A DNA stretch of 5,829 nucleotides from Verrucomicrobia bacterium 12-59-8 (GTDB lineage: Bacteria > Verrucomicrobiota > Verrucomicrobiae > Verrucomicrobiales > Verrucomicrobiaceae). This document shows positions 1-5,581 of this stretch, piece by piece (position 1 is the first letter of the stretch; every line of letters starts with the position of its first letter). The stretch is from the NCBI GenBank assembly GCA_002279765.1, contig NCCR01000332.1, positions 1 to 5,829 of the forward strand, in the 5' to 3' direction. The translations under genes were made by a program, and so were the position numbers. Below the pieces are notes generated by a model, which did no database searches, was not told where the DNA came from, and saw only the letters and a program-made list of their open reading frames with translations.

Positions 1-628
1 TCAGCGCAAAATCCGCCGCCTCCTTGATCTCCGCATCCTTGCCCCCCAGCGCATGGTCCACCCGCACCAGCAGCCGCGTCGCCGCCTGCGAGACATCATC
101 GTCAAAGGTGGAGTAGTTGTTTTTGTTCTGGTGCCGCTTCCAGGCATGCCAGCCACCTTCACCCTCCGGCACCTTTTTGCGCTCGACGAGCTTGCCCTCT
201 GCATCGCGACGATAAAGCTGCGCTGCCCGGTTCTTCGCATCGAAATGCCCCGCATAATCCCAGCCGCCCGAAGCCAGTTGCGTACGAGATACGGCATGTG
301 CTGCCTCAACTGCCGCCGCGAGACACTTCTCATCCTTCGTCGCTTCGTAAGCATCCAGCATCGCCATCCCCACAGCCGGAGTCCCCGGCGGCTGAATCCA
401 GATCGTGTCCGCCCCCGGAATCCCCTCCGCCTCCCGCAGCGTGAAGTCAGCGCTGTAATGGTAAACGTAACCGCCATGCGCCGCCGCCTTGGAATGATAG
501 AAGGATACAGCCTTCGTGACCGCAGCACGGACTTCAGCAGGGGGCGCTGCCATTGCGAACGACCGAATGCCGAATGCCGAAATGAGAACGACAAACAAAT
601 GACGAGGGTCACATGACGAACCCAGCAT
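1..628 (-). CDS. Secreted pectate lyase-like protein (PL10/pectic acid lyase type), C-terminal part missing
   Basis: The reading frame runs off the window at base 1 with no stop, so only about 209 N-terminal residues are visible. The mature part begins near APPAEVRAAV and contains HGGYVYHYSADFTLREAEG, WIQPPGTPAVGMAMLDAY, LASGGWDYAGHFD and YSTFDDDVSQAATRLLVR. These resemble the all-helical pectate lyase family (PF09492-like) that is common in Planctomycetes and Verrucomicrobia; such enzymes cleave polygalacturonate by beta-elimination. Catalytic residues near the C-terminus are not visible, so activity cannot be judged. With the ATG at 628 the first 27 residues form a plausible signal peptide: core LFVVLISAFGI, cleavage near AMA/AP. 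ATG at 658 (adds MSNSDSNHRR) and ATG at 553 (no signal) are alternatives; none has a clear Shine-Dalgarno sequence. Much of the signal-peptide coding DNA lies in a repeat. Family assignment is fairly sure, substrate is not. Confidence 0.72.
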   Translation of the reverse strand, partial: MLGSSCDPRHLFVVLISAFGIRSFAMAAPPAEVRAAVTKAVSFYHSKAAAHGGYVYHYSADFTLREAEGIPGADTIWIQPPGTPAVGMAMLDAYEATKDEKCLAAAVEAAHAVSRTQLASGGWDYAGHFDAKNRAAQLYRRDAEGKLVERKKVPEGEGGWHAWKRHQNKNNYSTFDDDVSQAATRLLVRVDHALGGKDAEIKEAADFAL

Positions 629-704
629 TCGGCGGTGGTTGGAGTCTGAGTTCGACATCGGTAGTTATTTCGTCATTCGGATTCACTCATTCGTCATTTG
701 GCCG
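560..704. repeat. Intergenic repeat cluster built of CCGAATG / ATGACGAA words in inverted halves
   Basis: The left half carries CCGAATG at 563-569 and 570-576, CAAATGACGA at 596-605 and ATGACGAA at 613-620. The right half carries the reverse complements: CATTCGG at 626-632 and 674-680, TTCGTCAT at 669-676 and 690-697, and TCGTCATTTG at 691-700. The 10-bp pair 596-605/691-700 is a perfect inverted repeat. Such runs of short words resemble dispersed intergenic repeats I associate with Verrucomicrobia and Planctomycetes genomes; that resemblance is from memory, not from a search. The left part overlaps the signal-peptide codons of the pectate lyase-like gene. Confidence 0.55.
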
Positions 705-722
705 AAAACGCTGCGGCCAGCG
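705..722 (-). terminator. Terminator-like hairpin behind the M56 gene
   Basis: Read on the minus strand, CGCTG and CAGCG pair around a 4-base GCCG loop (709-722), followed at once by TTTT (708-705). It lies about 43 bases past the stop codon of the M56 gene, a sensible place for a Rho-independent terminator. The stem is short and the T run has only four bases. An overlapping alternative hairpin pairs TGGCCG with CGGCCA (699-704/714-719). Confidence 0.4.
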
Positions 723-764
723 CGGTCATGATTGTCCAGCAAATGATCTTTGCGCGTCTTCCGC

Positions 765-2570
765 TCAATCCACCTTGATCCCGACCTTCTTGTTTCCGTT
801 GTCACGCACGGCATCCACCGTGTTGTGAAGGGCGCTGAGCGGGATGTTGTCGTCGCCGGTGACAACGACCTTGGCTCCAGCGTGGTCGGGCAGGAAGGTC
901 CTGAGGTGACCGCGGAGGCGGCTTATGGAGACTTCTTCCTCACCCACCAGCACAGCCTCGCCATTTTTGATCACGCGGAGAGTGATCGTTTCGCTCGAAG
1001 TATCGGACTTGTCGCCGTCGCCGGCTCCCGTTTTCTTGCCACCTTCGCCGTCGCGAGCGCCGGTTTTCTTGCCGCCTTCACCATCGCGCTCTCCTGTGCG
1101 CGGCTTTTCTCCATCGCGTTCACCGGTTTTATTGGGGCTTTCTCCATCGCGTGCACCGGGTTTCCTGGTTCCGCTGTCACCTTCGCGCATGCCGGGCTTC
1201 TTGCTGCCTTCGCCCTCACGTTCTCCAGTGCGTGGTTTTTCCCCATCACGAGCACCAGATTTCTTCGCTCCGCCTTCGCCATCACGCATGCCAGGCTTCT
1301 TGGTGCCGCCATCACCATCACGTGCGCCGGTTTTACGAGTGCTTTCACCATCGCCCGTGCCGGGTTTCTTTGTGCCACCGTCACCATCACGCATGCCGGG
1401 CTTCTTCGTTCCGCCGTCACCCTCGCGGGTGCGGGCAGGGGGGCCATCCTCGCTGGCGCCGGTCTTGGGCTTTTCAGCTTCGGGAGCACGCGCCCCCTCA
1501 CGGCTGCGCTCCTTCGCAGGCACCTCCTTTTCCACCGCACGCGCAGTGGTGAATGAGTAACAAACTAGAACGCTGAGCGTCAAAACGAGCAGCATTTGAA
1601 TCACAGGCTGGCGGGCAGTTGGATGAGCAATCATGAGGATGCGTTGACGCAGGGTAGGGTGGTTGCGCACACATGGAGCCAACCCTGCCATGGCCGGTGG
1701 TGCGAAAAAGCTTTCTTGAATGCGCAGCAGCGTGTGCCCGTAGTCCAGCCGCTCCGTGGGGGAGAGCAGCGCCAGCGCCCCCGCATCGCAGCGCAGTTCA
1801 CGGTCCGCCTGAAAGCGCGACACCACAAACCACACCAGCGGATTAAACCAATGCAGCGCCTGCACCGCCGTCGCTGCCCAGTTCCATACCAGATCATGCT
1901 GCTTCACATGCAGCAGCTCGTACAGCAGCACATGCCTCGGGCTTTGCTCATTGAAGCGCGTCTCCCAGTCCTCCGGCAGCAGCACGCTCGGCTGCATGAT
2001 GCCCACCACCGCCGGAGTCGTACCCACCGGCATGAGAAGAATGCGCACACTCTTCTGAACCCCCGCCTTCTGGCAAAGACTCGCCACCAGCGCCCGCAGC
2101 AGCGCAGCCCTGGCTTGCGGACGCGCCCGCAGCTCAAGATCAAACCGCCGCTGCCGGTACACCGCCGCAGCAAAGACCCCCAGCGCCCCAATCACCCACA
2201 CCCCCAGCGCCACCGTGTATCCAGAAATCATCCCCGCAGCTTCAGCCCCACCACCGATCAACTCAGAAACAATCTGCGGCTTTCCTGAATCTGCGGGCAT
2301 CATCAAATCCACCGCCGCCACGACTGGCGCAGCCGATACCGCACTCACACGCGCCCCCTCATCCTGCTGAAACCACGCCCCCAGCCCAAACCCTGCTGGA
2401 ATAAAAGCAGGCAGCATCAGCTTCGTCCCCACCAGCAGCCACAAGCCAATGCGCCATGCCGGACTCAGCCGCGTCCCCAGCATCAGCCGCAGCCCCAGCA
2501 CGGCCAAAATCAAGAGGCTCGCTTCGAGCGAAGTGCGCAGCAGCCAGTGGAGGAGAGCGTCGGCATTCAT
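765..2570 (-). CDS. M56/BlaR1-like membrane protein with charged repeat linker and C-terminal ExbD/TolR-like domain
   Basis: 601 residues. Hydrophobic segments near 14-32, 40-60, 117-138 and 322-341 fit the four-helix BlaR1 plan, with the M56 domain on the cytoplasmic side between helices 3 and 4. M56 landmarks are PSVLLPEDW (195-202), the zinc-motif position YELLHVKQHD (217-226), WFNPLVWFV (241-249) and DRELRCDAGA (256-265, E258 being the expected third ligand). The first HExxH histidine is replaced by Tyr217, so zinc binding and proteolysis are doubtful. Residues 382-516 are twelve 10-12-residue charged repeats. Residues 528-601, with KVVVTGDDNIPL and a final KKVGIKVD, resemble the periplasmic domain of ExbD/TolR, where canonical BlaR1 has a penicillin-binding sensor. 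The gene follows the BlaI-like gene by 7 bases, so it is probably the sensor of that repressor. The ligand is unknown; M56 membership is firm, the ExbD call is by eye. Confidence 0.85.
   Translation of the reverse strand: MNADALLHWLLRTSLEASLLILAVLGLRLMLGTRLSPAWRIGLWLLVGTKLMLPAFIPAGFGLGAWFQQDEGARVSAVSAAPVVAAVDLMMPADSGKPQIVSELIGGGAEAAGMISGYTVALGVWVIGALGVFAAAVYRQRRFDLELRARPQARAALLRALVASLCQKAGVQKSVRILLMPVGTTPAVVGIMQPSVLLPEDWETRFNEQSPRHVLLYELLHVKQHDLVWNWAATAVQALHWFNPLVWFVVSRFQADRELRCDAGALALLSPTERLDYGHTLLRIQESFFAPPAMAGLAPCVRNHPTLRQRILMIAHPTARQPVIQMLLVLTLSVLVCYSFTTARAVEKEVPAKERSREGARAPEAEKPKTGASEDGPPARTREGDGGTKKPGMRDGDGGTKKPGTGDGESTRKTGARDGDGGTKKPGMRDGEGGAKKSGARDGEKPRTGEREGEGSKKPGMREGDSGTRKPGARDGESPNKTGERDGEKPRTGERDGEGGKKTGARDGEGGKKTGAGDGDKSDTSSETITLRVIKNGEAVLVGEEEVSISRLRGHLRTFLPDHAGAKVVVTGDDNIPLSALHNTVDAVRDNGNKKVGIKVD
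1023..1427 (-). repeat. Twelve-unit coding repeat (10-12 residues per unit) in the M56 protein linker
   Basis: Reading along the gene, units occupy 1392-1427, 1356-1391, 1323-1355, 1287-1322, 1251-1286, 1221-1250, 1188-1220, 1152-1187, 1119-1151, 1089-1118, 1056-1088 and 1023-1055. The fullest form is RDGDGGTKKPGM; shorter forms are RDGEGGKKTGA and RDGEKPRTGE. Lengths of 36, 33 and 30 bases keep the frame. Each unit begins with an acidic stretch and ends with a basic one, giving a probably disordered, extended polyampholyte of 135 residues with no cysteine or large hydrophobic residue. RDGEKPRTGE occurs twice (units 6 and 10), suggesting duplication of blocks as well as of single units. Confidence 0.93.
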
Positions 2571-2577
2571 GGTTGGA

Positions 2578-2982
2578 TTACTTTTTAAGTTTCTTCTCGG
2601 CCTGATTCAGCACTTCACGCAGCGCAGCCAGGTCATCTTGCGTCACATCTTCACGTTCCATCAGTCCGGCCACGAACGGCGTCAGGCGCCCGTTAAACAC
2701 GCGATCCAGAAAACTCCGGCTCTCCTCATGCTGGCACTGGTCCTGCGCCACCGCAGGCGAATACCGAAACTCACGCCCCACCGCCTCCACCCCCAGCGCC
2801 CCTTTGTCAGCCAGCCGGCGGATCAGGCTCTGCACCGTACGCGGCTTCCAGTGCAGCCTTCCTTCCAGATCCTTCACCACCTCCGCCAGCGTGCTCGTCC
2901 CACGCTGCCAGAAGACATTCATCACCGTCCATTCGGCATCAGAAATCTTCGGGGCGGGAGGAGTTGGAGCGCGGCGTGCCAT
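2578..2982 (-). CDS. BlaI/MecI/CopY-family transcriptional repressor
   Basis: 134 residues, the usual size for the family (PF03965). The N-terminal winged helix shows ISDAEWTVMNVFW (13-25), LAEVVKDLE (32-40), and the recognition region WKPRTVQSLIRRLADKG (45-61), followed by the wing FRYSPAV (72-78). The C-terminal half, FLDRVFNGRLTPFV (91-104) to the lysine-rich end, matches the dimerisation region. Such proteins bind TACA/TGTA-type palindromes as dimers and are released when a partner M56 protein signals. The partner here is the next gene, 7 bases downstream. The start at 2982 was chosen because the family begins a few residues before the SDAEW motif; an in-frame ATG at 3018 would start inside the operator. 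Neither start has a clear ribosome binding site, so a short or absent leader is possible. The Asn-Phe cleavage site of staphylococcal BlaI is not evident. No beta-lactamase gene is visible, so resistance should not be assumed. Confidence 0.9.
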   Translation of the reverse strand: MARRAPTPPAPKISDAEWTVMNVFWQRGTSTLAEVVKDLEGRLHWKPRTVQSLIRRLADKGALGVEAVGREFRYSPAVAQDQCQHEESRSFLDRVFNGRLTPFVAGLMEREDVTQDDLAALREVLNQAEKKLKK

Positions 2983-2987
2983 GGCGT

Positions 2988-3005
2988 GGATTACAAACGT
3001 GATCC
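2988..3005. promoter_or_regulatory. BlaI-type operator-like palindrome 1
   Basis: GGATTACAAACGTGATCC has 7-base arms (GGATTAC and GTGATCC) around four bases, with one mismatch between arms. It contains the TTAC core expected for BlaI/MecI-type sites. It ends 5 bases upstream of the blaI-like start codon, where a bound dimer would block transcription start. Binding is inferred from position and symmetry. Confidence 0.6.
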
Positions 3006-3007
3006 AT

Positions 3008-3025
3008 GGATTACGCATGTAATCC
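3008..3025. promoter_or_regulatory. BlaI-type operator-like palindrome 2
   Basis: GGATTACGCATGTAATCC has perfect 7-base arms around GCAT. Its centre lies 20 bases from that of palindrome 1, close to two helical turns, so two dimers could sit on the same face. The two sites share GGATTAC and the terminal ATCC, which argues that they are repeated binding sites and not chance symmetry. Confidence 0.68.
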
Positions 3026-3035
3026 AATGTGGCAA
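3008..3035 (-). promoter_or_regulatory. Possible promoter of the blaI-M56 operon
   Basis: On the minus strand TTGCCA (3035-3030) is followed after 16 bases by TAATCC (3013-3008), a weak sigma-70-like pair. It would start transcription near base 3000, inside palindrome 1, leaving a leader under 20 bases. Both operators would then overlap the -10 region and the start, as expected for autorepression. Promoter consensus in this phylum is poorly known to me, so this is tentative. Confidence 0.3.
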
Positions 3036-3121
3036 GAACTTTTTTCAAGCAGTCTTTCCGGCCACAGGAAATCGAAGAATGTCTTGCCACTGCCTCTTTC
3101 CGCAGCACAAAGCACTCACAC

Positions 3122-4522
3122 ATGGAAAAACTCATCGTTCACGGCGGCGCACCGCTCAAAGGCCGCATCAACATCAGCGGCTCAAAGAACTCCTCGCTGC
3201 CCATTCTCGCGGCCACGCTCCTCACCAAGGACACCTGCACCATCCGCCGTGTGCCCGATCTGAGCGACACCAATTACATGGTCCGCATCCTCGGCGAACT
3301 CGGTGCCGAGGTCGAGCGCGCCAGCGGCGTCGTCGTCGTCAAAGCTGAGAAGATCAAATCCGTCGCCCCCTACGATCTCGTCCGCAAAATGCGGGCCTCC
3401 ATCTGCGTGCTCGGCCCCCTCACAGGCCGTTTGAAAAAATGCACTGTCTCACTTCCCGGCGGCTGCGTCATTGGCGACCGCCCCGTTGATCTCCATCTCA
3501 AAGGCCTCGAAGCCCTCGGCGCACAGATCACCGTGGAAGGCGGCGACATCTTCGTGAACGCCAAGAAAGGCTTCAAAGGCGGCCCCATGAATCTCATGGG
3601 CAAGCACGGCTCCACCGTGCTCGGCACCGACAATGTCATGATGGCCGCCGTGCTCGCCAAAGGCACCACCATCATCGAAGGCGCTGCCGCAGAGCCCGAA
3701 GTCGAAGACCTCGCCAACTTCCTCATCAAGATGGGCGCAAAGATCGAAGGCGCAGGCACCAACCGCATCACCATCGAAGGCGTGAAGGAACTGCATGGCG
3801 CAGAGCACACCGTCATCCCAGACCGCATCGAGGCCGGCACCTTCCTCGTCGCCGGTGCCATGCTAGGCGATGGCGTCACCCTCAAGCGCGTCATGCCAGA
3901 GCACATGAAAGCCGTCACCGATGCCATGATCAAATGCGGCTTCCCCATCGAAATCACCAAGGACAGCATCACCGTCCGTCCCAATCCCAACGCCAAAGGC
4001 TTCGATCTCACCACCCTCTGCTACCCCGGTTTCCCCACCGACATGCAGGCCCAGATGTGCGCCCTCGCCTGTGTCATCAATGACACAAGCACCATCACCG
4101 AGACCATCTTCCCGCAGCGCTTCATGCACTGCGCCGAAATGAAGCGCATGGGTGCCAACATTGATCTCCAGGGCGCCACCGCCCGCATTCGCGGCGGCAG
4201 CGTCATGAAAGGCGCCCCCGTCATGGCCTCCGATCTCCGCGCCTCAGCCGCCCTCGTCCTCGCCGGCCTCGTCGCTGAAGGCAAAACCGAGATCAACCGC
4301 CTCTACCACATCGACCGCGGCTACGAACACCTCGACGACAAACTCGCCGCCCTCGGCGCCCAGCTCGAGCCCAGCTCGAGCGCGTGCAGGACAAGTAAAG
4401 TACGATGGGCACTCCTGCCCGTCGATCAGCGTGACCGCGAGCTCTCCTACTCACGCTTTACGCCAAGCTTGCAGCGTCACTTCTCTCCCACGCCTCCGCA
4501 CTACCCCGGGCACGTATTGTAG
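3122..4522 (+). CDS. murA: UDP-N-acetylglucosamine 1-carboxyvinyltransferase MurA, with a frameshifted C-terminal tail
   Basis: MurA transfers enolpyruvate from phosphoenolpyruvate to UDP-GlcNAc in the cytoplasm, the first committed step of peptidoglycan synthesis. The protein aligns end to end with the family by eye: GSKNSSLP with Lys22-Asn23, MRASI with Arg91, [14 protein letters not shown] with catalytic Cys115 and Arg120, [11 protein letters not shown] with Asp307, [10 protein letters not shown] with Arg373, and [13 protein letters not shown] with Arg399. Cys115 predicts fosfomycin sensitivity of the enzyme, by family knowledge. The start at 3122 gives [14 protein letters not shown], as in homologues; an in-frame ATG at 3029 would add 31 unrelated residues. 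After Glu416 an 11-bp tandem duplication (4358-4381) shifts the frame and adds 50 residues ending at 4522, total 466. With one copy removed the gene would end RVQDK-stop at 4396-4398, 421 residues, the normal family length. The core is intact, so activity may survive. No clear ribosome binding site. Confidence 0.95.
   Translation: MEKLIVHGGAPLKGRINISGSKNSSLPILAATLLTKDTCTIRRVPDLSDTNYMVRILGELGAEVERASGVVVVKAEKIKSVAPYDLVRKMRASICVLGPLTGRLKKCTVSLPGGCVIGDRPVDLHLKGLEALGAQITVEGGDIFVNAKKGFKGGPMNLMGKHGSTVLGTDNVMMAAVLAKGTTIIEGAAAEPEVEDLANFLIKMGAKIEGAGTNRITIEGVKELHGAEHTVIPDRIEAGTFLVAGAMLGDGVTLKRVMPEHMKAVTDAMIKCGFPIEITKDSITVRPNPNAKGFDLTTLCYPGFPTDMQAQMCALACVINDTSTITETIFPQRFMHCAEMKRMGANIDLQGATARIRGGSVMKGAPVMASDLRASAALVLAGLVAEGKTEINRLYHIDRGYEHLDDKLAALGAQLEPSSSACRTSKVRWALLPVDQRDRELSYSRFTPSLQRHFSPTPPHYPGHVL
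4358..4381 (+). repeat. 11-bp tandem duplication at the 3' end of murA
   Basis: CCCAGCTCGAG occurs twice back to back (4359-4369 and 4370-4380), and period-11 identity extends one base on each side. Eleven is not a multiple of three, so the second copy moves murA out of its ancestral frame. Deleting either copy gives codons for Arg-Val-Gln-Asp-Lys and a TAA at 4396-4398. Confidence 0.95.
4403..4424 (+). terminator. Hairpin just past the ancestral murA stop
   Basis: Nine-base arms (4403-4411 and 4416-4424) pair around a CTCC loop with a single T-G wobble; the core is GGGCA/TGCCC. It begins four bases after the reconstructed murA stop at 4396-4398, the expected place for a transcript-end hairpin, but no T run follows. 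It could equally be part of a dispersed repeat. It now lies inside the shifted murA frame. Confidence 0.4.
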
Positions 4523-4524
4523 TC

Positions 4525-4538
4525 CCGCCTTCAGGCGG
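4525..4538. repeat. GC-rich palindrome, probable dispersed repeat fragment
   Basis: CCGCCTTCAGGCGG has six-base arms around TC, and is flanked by GTAGTC on the left. The phrase GTAGTCCCGCCTTCAGGCGG resembles an intergenic repeat I associate with Verrucomicrobia. No T run follows, so a simple terminator is less likely, though the hairpin could protect a transcript end. Confidence 0.4.
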
Positions 4539-4604
4539 TCCGGTCCGCTCATCATTGTTGCGCTACTCCGCCGCAAAACCTGAAGAACACAAATCAAAGT
4601 CTGA

Positions 4605-4643
4605 ATGAACCGCGTCTCCTGCCGCCGTTTACTCACCACATGA
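4605..4643 (+). other. 12-codon upstream frame overlapping the isomerase-like start
   Basis: ATG at 4605 opens MNRVSCRRLLTT and stops at TGA 4641-4643, overlapping the next gene's ATG (4640-4642) in an ATGA arrangement. This geometry is typical of translational coupling, so the frame could act as a leader. It has no clear ribosome binding site and may be chance. Confidence 0.25.
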
Positions 4644-5542
4644 CCAGCCGTCGTCGCTTCCTGCAATCACTCTCCGCTCTCGCCGCCGCCCCCGCGTTCG
4701 CCGCAGATCCACCGCCGTGGAAGCTGAATTACCTGCTCGCCTCCTCCATGTATGGCAGCCTCCCTCTGGCAGAAATCCTGCCCGAAGTGAAGCAGACCGG
4801 CGCCACCAGCATCGAACTCTGGCCCAAAAAACACGGCACCCAGCGCGAGGAAATCGACACCATTGGCCACGATACATTCGCCGCCATGCTCAAGGACCAC
4901 GGCCTCACCTTCGGCGGCACCACCCGCTATGATCTTGGGCCCTTCCGCCTCACCGAAGAGATCGGCATCGTGAAAAAACTCGGCGGCACCTTCATCGTCA
5001 CCGGCGGGAAAGGGGACTACAAGGTCTCACCCGAGCAGCTCAAGCTGAACGTCAAAGCCTTCGTGGAAAAGATGAAACCCCACGCCGCGCTCGCCGCCGA
5101 AAACGGCCTCACCCTCGGCATCGAAAACCACATCAACAACCTCATCGACACCCCCGACTCCCTTCGCTGGCTCGCCGATGGCATCCGCAACATCCCCGGC
5201 ATCGGCATCGCCCTCGCTCCTTACCATCTTCCACAAGACGCCGCACTGCAGGCTGACCTCATCAAGCACATCGACCAAAAAATGACGCTCTTCTACGCCT
5301 GGGAATACGGCAAGAGCTGCTCCAAGGCCATGCCCAAGGAAGACGAACTCCAGCAGATGCCCGGTCGCGGCAAACTCGACTGGAAACCTCTGCTGCAAGC
5401 CCTCAAAGCCATCAAGTTCACCGGCCCCACCGAAATCTTCATGCACCCCACACCGCGTGGTATCCCCATCCTGCCCACAGCCGCAGAAACCACAGCGGAA
5501 ATCGTCCGGGCAAAGAATCATCTCGACAGCCTCCTCAGTTAA
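4640..5542 (+). CDS. Tat-exported sugar phosphate isomerase/epimerase-like TIM-barrel protein
   Basis: 300 residues. The N-terminus MTSRRRFLQSLSALAAAPAFA is a twin-arginine signal (SRRRFL, then a hydrophobic core) with a cleavage site after AFA at residue 21, so the folded protein is probably moved to the periplasm. The rest fits the xylose isomerase-like TIM barrel (PF01261): TGATSIELWPKKHG (53-66), GGTFIVTGGKGD (115-126), LTLGIENHINNL (158-169), IGIALAPYHLPQD (188-200), FYAWEYGKSC (218-227) and GPTEIFMHPTPRGIPIL (262-278). Glu162 and Glu265 sit where the family keeps metal ligands; the Asp often found at the ALAPYHL strand is Ala192, so the metal site may differ. Related proteins act on sugars or inositols, but the substrate here is unknown. 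The DJ-1-like gene follows after 39 bases and is probably co-transcribed. The start is supported by the Tat signal; no strong ribosome binding site is seen. Confidence 0.85.
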   Translation: MTSRRRFLQSLSALAAAPAFAADPPPWKLNYLLASSMYGSLPLAEILPEVKQTGATSIELWPKKHGTQREEIDTIGHDTFAAMLKDHGLTFGGTTRYDLGPFRLTEEIGIVKKLGGTFIVTGGKGDYKVSPEQLKLNVKAFVEKMKPHAALAAENGLTLGIENHINNLIDTPDSLRWLADGIRNIPGIGIALAPYHLPQDAALQADLIKHIDQKMTLFYAWEYGKSCSKAMPKEDELQQMPGRGKLDWKPLLQALKAIKFTGPTEIFMHPTPRGIPILPTAAETTAEIVRAKNHLDSLLS

Positions 5543-5581
5543 TCATTCACTCTAACAACTCAATACACACACTCCAACACC

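Larger units (their letters stand above)
4399..4639. other. Intergenic stretch by ancestral layout (shifted murA tail plus spacer)
   Basis: From the reconstructed murA stop to the next gene there are 241 bases. They hold the hairpin at 4403-4424, low-complexity C-rich DNA, a second GC-rich palindrome at 4525-4538 and a 12-codon frame at 4605-4643. The 41 shifted codons that fall here (4400-4522) read as an unlikely protein: many Pro, Ser, Arg and His, and no recognisable motif. I see no RNA gene and no clear promoter for the following gene. Confidence 0.55.

Noticed and set aside
1..616. Long frames on both strands in other phases (Arg-rich on minus, His/Arg-rich on plus)
   Set aside because: They lack family features, while the minus-strand frame through 553 and 628 gives a coherent pectate lyase-like protein with a signal peptide.
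1023..1427. CRISPR array or collagen-like repeat
   Set aside because: The repeats are directly adjacent with no unique spacers and keep the reading frame. The protein units are not Gly-X-Y triplets, so they are not collagen-like.
750..1560. Long plus-strand frames with repeated Ala/Phe-rich or Pro-Ser-Arg-rich sequence opposite the M56 gene
   Set aside because: They mirror the coding repeat on the minus strand. The minus-strand frame has clear M56 and ExbD-like domains and a sensible start; the plus-strand ones have neither family match nor start signal.
3029..3121. Longer murA start at ATG 3029
   Set aside because: The extra 31 residues match nothing in the family, and the start would lie on the putative control region; MEKLIVHGG at 3122 is the normal MurA N-terminus.
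3370..4296. Minus-strand frames opposite murA
   Set aside because: They are shadows of a gene with all MurA catalytic residues in order.
2578..4522. Beta-lactam resistance locus
   Set aside because: A BlaI-M56 pair alone does not show this: no beta-lactamase or penicillin-binding sensor domain is present in the window.
4525..4538. Rho-independent terminator
   Set aside because: The palindrome is GC-rich but no T run follows on either strand, and its flanks look like a dispersed repeat.
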